Assembly (NCBI GenBank): GCA_009780765.1
Contig: WQZK01000061.1
Location: 1 to 9,042 of the forward strand
Length of the DNA stretch: 9,042 nucleotides
Source of the DNA: Defluviitaleaceae bacterium
GTDB taxonomy: Bacteria; Bacillota; Clostridia; Lachnospirales; UBA5962
Direction: 5' to 3'
Position numbers and translations under genes: made by a program. Shown here in pieces: positions 5,891 through 9,042 of the stretch. Within the stretch, counting starts at the first letter, position 1. Each line of letters begins with the position of its first letter. The notes beneath the pieces are model-generated. The model was not told the origin of the DNA and made no database searches. It was given only the letters and a program-made list of their open reading frames with translations.

Positions 5891-6485
5891 TGATGATCCG
5901 TTAATTCTAAAAAGTTTAGAGTTAACTCTTTCAAGGGAAACAGATATTCAAGTTGTAGGTTGTGCTAGTGACGGTTCTAAAGCTTTGACAGTTTGTCAGG
6001 AAAAACTTCCGGATATCGTCTTAATGGATATAAGAATGCCTGGAGTTGATGGAATTTCTGCGACCCGGCTTATTAAACAAAGGTTTCCTAATATTCGGAT
6101 TATGATGCTTACAACCTTTGATGATAAGCCAAATATCCAACAAGCTTTAGCCGCAGGAGCGGATGGTTATCTGATTAAAACTGATAAGATTGCGGATATT
6201 GCTGGTAAACTTAGAATTATGATTGATGGTACAAGTGTTTTAGGTGCTGATGTGTTAAAGAAACTAGCTACTGAAACAAATCCTAGTCTTGATGAACTCA
6301 CAGAAAGAGAAAGGGATATCACTAGATTAGTGGCGCAAGGTTTGACTAACAAAGAGATTGCTAATCATCTTTTTTTAAGTGAAGGAACAGTGCGTAATAA
6401 TATTGTTGTGATTATGGAGAAACTTAATATTACTAATCGCACTCAATTAGGTCTGGCGTATTATGGAAAAATTACAACTGATTAG
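5871..6485 (+). CDS. Response regulator, NarL/LuxR family
   Basis: The 204-residue regulator has a receiver domain (1 to about 120) with acidic residues Asp7-Asp9, phospho-acceptor Asp53 in VLMDIRMPGVDG, Thr81/82 in MLTTF and Lys103 in YLIKTD. A LuxR-type helix-turn-helix follows (about 143-192): LTERERDITRLVAQGLTNKEIANHLFLSEGTVRNNI, then MEKLNITNRTQL. All key residues are present, so it should be phosphorylated by the upstream kinase and bind DNA as a dimer. Its ATG lies within the kinase gene (20-base overlap), preceded by a G-rich AAAGGGGG stretch, which suggests translational coupling. It is the last gene of the operon, followed by a strong terminator. By analogy with LnrK, YvfU and DesR it probably activates its own operon. 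The dyad upstream of the ATPase gene is the obvious candidate site. Confidence 0.92.
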   Translation: MKLVIVDDDPLILKSLELTLSRETDIQVVGCASDGSKALTVCQEKLPDIVLMDIRMPGVDGISATRLIKQRFPNIRIMMLTTFDDKPNIQQALAAGADGYLIKTDKIADIAGKLRIMIDGTSVLGADVLKKLATETNPSLDELTERERDITRLVAQGLTNKEIANHLFLSEGTVRNNIVVIMEKLNITNRTQLGLAYYGKITTD

Positions 6486-6512
6486 CAAATTAAAAATTCT
6501 ATTAATATAGGC

Positions 6513-6538
6513 AAAGGGCTGGATAAGCTCTTTTTTAT
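6513..6538 (+). terminator. Intrinsic terminator of the efflux operon
   Basis: AAAGGGCT (6513-6520) pairs with AGCTCTTT (6526-6533), with one G:U pair and a GGATA loop. The T run continues to 6536. The hairpin begins 27 bases after the response regulator stop. This is a standard Rho-independent terminator and it isolates the operon from the lipoprotein gene. Confidence 0.82.
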
Positions 6539-6581
6539 TATCGGATTGAAAAGCTTTTATTTCCTGAAATTTTAGCTAAGC

Positions 6582-6630
6582 TTAAAAAATAATTTTTTAA
6601 CGACAAAATTCGACAATTATGTGATAGAAT
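6582..6630 (+). promoter_or_regulatory. Promoter region of the lipoprotein gene
   Basis: An extended -10, TG-A-TAGAAT, lies at 6622-6630, followed by an A-rich leader and an AAGGA ribosome binding site at 6660-6664 before the ATG at 6669. No good -35 is seen, which is common with a TGn extension. Upstream lie a perfect AT-only inverted repeat (TTAAAAAAT / ATTTTTTAA, 6582-6600, one-base centre) and a direct repeat CGACAA at 6601 and 6611. The two copies are ten bases apart, about one helical turn. They could be an UP-like element and a regulator site, but this is inference. Confidence 0.5.
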
Positions 6631-6668
6631 ATTAGCATATATAAAAAAGAAAGGGAATTAAGGATATA

Positions 6669-8882
6669 ATGTATAAAAGTAAACTTACGGTTTTGATTAT
6701 CACGACTTTGTTTTTATTTTTGCTTGTAGGTTGTTTTAATTCAACACCGGAAACATATGCAATAAATTACAAAGATTTAGGAGGAGAGGTTTTTAGTGGC
6801 ATCTTCATAGAACAACAACCGACTACTCATACTATCGGGGAGGAAACTTTGCTTGTTAAACCGCAGCGAGAAGGACATACTTTTTTAGGCTGGTTTCTTA
6901 ATATAGATGGTAGCGGAACTTCAATATATAGACTAAGTCCTGAAGATGAATTCGATGCGGATATTGATTTATTTGCGTCTTGGAGTGCAAATTCATATGT
7001 GGTTTCGTTTAATGTTAATGGCGGTAATGAATTAGATAACAATAGCTTAACTGTAAATTTTGGTCAAGAGTACAATTTACCAGAGCCGACAAAAACGGGC
7101 TTTACTTTTAAAGGTTGGTTTAATGGCTCAGCTTTAATTGCTCAAACTGGAATCTGGAATATCATTGAAAATGTCACTTTGATTGCCAGTTGGTCAGCGA
7201 ATAGTTATACACTTACTTTTGAAGTAAATGGTGGTGATGCATTACAAGAGGATACATTGGCGGTAGTTTTTGGCGAAAGTTATCACTTGCCTGAACCAAC
7301 TAGAGTGGGCCATACATTTGTTGGCTGGTTTAATGATTCAAAAATTTTTGATCAAGAAGGTAAGTGGTTAGTTCCTGCTAATTTGGTTTTGGTTGCCAAT
7401 TGGACGGCTAATACTTATCAAATTACTTTAGATGTCGCAGGTGGTGATTTAACAGGAAATACTACTATTAGTCTGGTTTTTGGCGAAAATTATGTTTTGC
7501 CGATTCCGTTTAGGACAGGATTTACGTTTGCTGGTTGGAAGAATGGTTCAACACCGCTCTCTTTAGAGGGTAATTGGTTGCTAGATTCTGATGTGACGTT
7601 GGTTGCGGTTTGGGTTAGCTTTGTATCTGTTTCTGTAAATTTTGGTCAAAGTGTCGCAATAGACACAGAAGGTCGTTTATGGAGCTGGGGAGCTAATTTT
7701 GGTGGCGGAACAGGGCAAGGAACGGAAATCGGAATTACAACGGTGCCAACGATGATTAATACTGGTTCGACTAGATTTAAGTATGTTACGGTGGGTATGG
7801 TTTCTACTTATGCGATTGACACAGAAGGCCGTATTTGGAGTTGGGGAGATAATTTGTTTGCTTCAACTGGTTTAGGTATCACAGAGGGATACACTTTAAT
7901 TCCGACACTTGTCACTCAGGGCACTGTGAGATTTGTTCAGATAATTGCAGGGTTTGCTAATGCTATTGCGATTGATACAGAAGGAAGACTTTGGAGTTGG
8001 GGACAAAATGCTGGTGGTTTTACGGGGCAAGGAACTTCAGAAGGAGTTACGCCTGTGCCGTCACTTATTAACACAGGAAACGCAAGATTCGAACAGGTTT
8101 TTACACGTTGGGTATTCCAGCAATTTGTTATTGCAATTGATACAGAAGGTAATTTGTGGAGTTGGGGATCAAATTTTTCCGGTATGACAGGTTTGGGTTT
8201 AGATAGCGGAACTACCTTAAGTCCGACTAAAATCGATACAGAAAATGTTAGATTTCAAAATGTTTCGTTAGGTGTAAATCATACAATTGCACTTGATAGA
8301 GAAGGAAATCTTTGGGGCTTTGGAAGTAATTCGCATGGTTTGACAGGCCAAGGAACTGATTTGGGATCAACAGTCAGACCAACGCTGATTTTAACGGGTA
8401 CAACAAAATTTAAAACAATTGCGACAACACGCTATGTTAATATCGCAATCGATACAGAAGGTAATTTGTGGAGTTGGGGAGATAATACAGATGGCAGAAC
8501 AGGATTAGGAATTATTAACTGGACATTAAACCGTACAACTATGAACCCAACAATGATTAATACGAACAATGTGAGATTTACGCAGATTGTTGCGGAAGAA
8601 GACTACGCCATCGCAATTGATGTCGAAGGTAATTTATGGGGCTGGGGAAACAATGTTCAAAATGGCTTAGGAAGTGATAGAGGACATACACTTGAGCCGA
8701 ATATGATAATGATTGCGGATGTGATTTTTACTTATTTATATACAAGTCGGGATTTTGTAGGAGCAATCGATTCACAAGGATTTTTATGGATTTGGGGTTT
8801 TAGTGTTTTTACGCTTGGTTTTGGTGAGGATAATTTCATCTTAAATCCAAGGCTGATGGAAAAGATTTTTCTTTTTTCCTAG
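6669..8882 (+). CDS. Surface lipoprotein with InlB B-type repeats and an RCC1-repeat domain
   Basis: The 737-residue protein starts with a lipoprotein signal: basic MYKSK, a hydrophobic core, then lipobox LVGC with the lipidated Cys at 22. It should sit on the outer face of the cell membrane. Residues about 30-317 form four Listeria/Bacteroides-type B-repeat modules. The first is divergent and longer. The other three (108-177, 178-247, 248-317) share the pattern V-x-G-G-[DN] ... LP-x-P-x-[KR]-x-G-[FH]-T-F-x-G-W-[FK]-N-x-S ... L-[IV]-A-x-W. Residues about 322-735 hold eight motifs of the form A-I-D-x-E-G-x-L-W-x-W-G, spaced 50-56 residues apart, many followed by T-G-[QL]-G. This is the RCC1/BNR-like beta-propeller repeat. 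The likely shape is a stalk of B-repeats carrying a propeller head, suggesting binding or adhesion. No catalytic motif or second anchor is seen. It is a single-gene transcription unit. Confidence 0.86.
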   Translation: MYKSKLTVLIITTLFLFLLVGCFNSTPETYAINYKDLGGEVFSGIFIEQQPTTHTIGEETLLVKPQREGHTFLGWFLNIDGSGTSIYRLSPEDEFDADIDLFASWSANSYVVSFNVNGGNELDNNSLTVNFGQEYNLPEPTKTGFTFKGWFNGSALIAQTGIWNIIENVTLIASWSANSYTLTFEVNGGDALQEDTLAVVFGESYHLPEPTRVGHTFVGWFNDSKIFDQEGKWLVPANLVLVANWTANTYQITLDVAGGDLTGNTTISLVFGENYVLPIPFRTGFTFAGWKNGSTPLSLEGNWLLDSDVTLVAVWVSFVSVSVNFGQSVAIDTEGRLWSWGANFGGGTGQGTEIGITTVPTMINTGSTRFKYVTVGMVSTYAIDTEGRIWSWGDNLFASTGLGITEGYTLIPTLVTQGTVRFVQIIAGFANAIAIDTEGRLWSWGQNAGGFTGQGTSEGVTPVPSLINTGNARFEQVFTRWVFQQFVIAIDTEGNLWSWGSNFSGMTGLGLDSGTTLSPTKIDTENVRFQNVSLGVNHTIALDREGNLWGFGSNSHGLTGQGTDLGSTVRPTLILTGTTKFKTIATTRYVNIAIDTEGNLWSWGDNTDGRTGLGIINWTLNRTTMNPTMINTNNVRFTQIVAEEDYAIAIDVEGNLWGWGNNVQNGLGSDRGHTLEPNMIMIADVIFTYLYTSRDFVGAIDSQGFLWIWGFSVFTLGFGEDNFILNPRLMEKIFLFS
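6759..7619 (+). repeat. Four tandem InlB B-type (Listeria/Bacteroides) repeat modules
   Basis: Protein-level repeats encoded inside the lipoprotein gene: units start near codons 6759 (divergent, with the G-H-T-F-L-G-W core), 6990, 7200 and 7410. The last three are 70 residues each, 210 bases apart. In the family such modules form ubiquitin-like beta-grasp beads that extend a ligand-binding part away from the membrane. Confidence 0.8.
8139..8168 (+). repeat. 30-base exact direct repeat, copy 1
   Basis: This stretch, beginning GATACAGAAGG and ending GAGTTGGGGA, is identical to 8451-8480. The copies are 312 bases apart, exactly two 52-residue RCC1 units. Recombination between them would remove or add two repeats without changing the reading frame. 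Confidence 0.85.
8451..8480 (+). repeat. 30-base exact direct repeat, copy 2
   Basis: This is the second copy of the repeat at 8139-8168, encoding the same D-T-E-G-N-L-W-S-W-G motif with identical codons. Identical codon choice over ten residues suggests recent duplication or gene conversion within the RCC1 domain. Confidence 0.85.
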
Positions 8883-8894
8883 TTTTGAAAGTGA

Positions 8895-8957
8895 AGCCGT
8901 AATATTTAGGGTATCATTAGAACTCTAAAGAAGTTGCGGCTTTTTTTATTTTTTTGA
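8895..8957 (+). terminator. Intrinsic terminator of the lipoprotein gene
   Basis: AGCCGTAA (8895-8902) pairs with TTGCGGCT (8934-8941), with one G:U pair. An inner stem TTTAGGG (8905-8911) pairs with CTCTAAA (8923-8929). Seven T residues (8941-8947), an A and a second T run follow. It begins 13 bases after the stop codon. Confidence 0.85.
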
Positions 8958-9042
8958 GGGTGTTGCTTTTCAGGTAAATATAACGAACTGCGATTTCACA
9001 TAAGTGCATTAAAAAGGTTTAGTTATTCCATCCTTAATTAAT

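Larger units (their letters stand above)
7632..8870 (+). repeat. Eight RCC1-type propeller motifs
   Basis: The motif I-D-x-[EQ]-G-x-[LI]-W-x-[WF]-G recurs with its Ile (Leu in the fifth) at residues 331, 383, 435, 490, 542, 594, 650 and 700. RCC1 propellers classically have seven blades, so the eighth motif may close the ring by sharing strands between first and last repeat. The last copy (SQGFLWIWG) is the most divergent. Copies are also similar as DNA. Confidence 0.8.

Noticed and set aside
7945..8187. Second plus-strand frame inside the RCC1 repeats
   Set aside because: It is a shadow of the repeat coding sequence: its internal similarity follows the RCC1 periodicity, and it has no start signal of its own.
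7632..8870. Regular ~156-base repeats resembling an array
   Set aside because: They are coding repeats that keep one frame and a protein motif (AIDxEGxLWxWG), the spacing is too long, and the copies diverge at synonymous sites. This is not a CRISPR array.
8917..9009. Short minus-strand frame of 30 residues starting MHLCEIAVRYIYLK at the right end
   Set aside because: It ends inside the lipoprotein terminator, has no convincing ribosome binding site and matches no family I recognise. It is most likely chance, and the last ~85 bases otherwise show nothing.

Overview
The window is AT-rich DNA from a low-GC Gram-positive-type bacterium that uses the standard bacterial code: Trp is TGG throughout and TGA ends three of the genes. 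This argues against Mycoplasma or Spiroplasma. A large surface lipoprotein with Listeria/Bacteroides-type (InlB B) repeats and RCC1 repeats, strong GGAGG ribosome binding sites and a LnrJK/LMN-like efflux operon would fit Firmicutes or an Acholeplasma/Izemoplasma/Erysipelotrichia-like lineage. That placement is an inference and is not proven.

Layout. (1) Positions 3-158 hold the 3' end of a winged-helix protein cut by the window edge. (2) Positions 189-1050 hold a decayed EFR1-type gene (flavodoxin fold followed by 4Fe-4S clusters). Its N-terminal flavodoxin part is frameshifted, and its last CxxCxxCxxxCP cluster survives just before the next gene. Between them, on the opposite strand, lies the 3' end of a tnpB gene (IS200/IS605 superfamily), itself frameshifted. 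So a once intact redox gene appears to have been interrupted by a transposon that then decayed. (3) Positions 1040-2303 hold two intact genes in tandem: an isochorismatase-fold cysteine hydrolase and an Sfp-type phosphopantetheinyl transferase. (4) Positions 2423-6485 hold a compact five-gene operon: ABC ATPase, two ABC-2 permeases, histidine kinase and NarL/LuxR-type response regulator. Every junction overlaps (1, 4, 4 and 20 nt). It starts at a TATAAT promoter preceded by nested inverted repeats and ends at a good intrinsic terminator. (5) Positions 6669-8882 hold a single 737-residue lipoprotein with four B-repeat-like modules followed by eight RCC1-type motifs, with its own extended -10 promoter and terminator. 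(6) The last ~85 bases hold nothing I can recognise.

How the parts work together. The ABC/two-component operon looks like a self-contained export and sensing module of the type that confers resistance to membrane-active antibiotics. The kinase has almost no extracellular loop, and the palindromes at the operon promoter are natural candidates for the response regulator's binding site. The hydrolase and phosphopantetheinyl transferase probably formed an operon with the now broken EFR1 gene, because the surviving ferredoxin tail overlaps the hydrolase start by 11 nt. No carrier-protein or NRPS/PKS gene is present here to show what the transferase modifies. The lipoprotein is transcriptionally separate and is most simply a surface-exposed adhesin or binding protein.

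I see nothing that must be a wholly new system. The items most worth checking are the tnpB relic inside the EFR1 gene, the candidate operator of the efflux operon, and the B-repeat/RCC1 lipoprotein with its recombination-prone DNA repeats.
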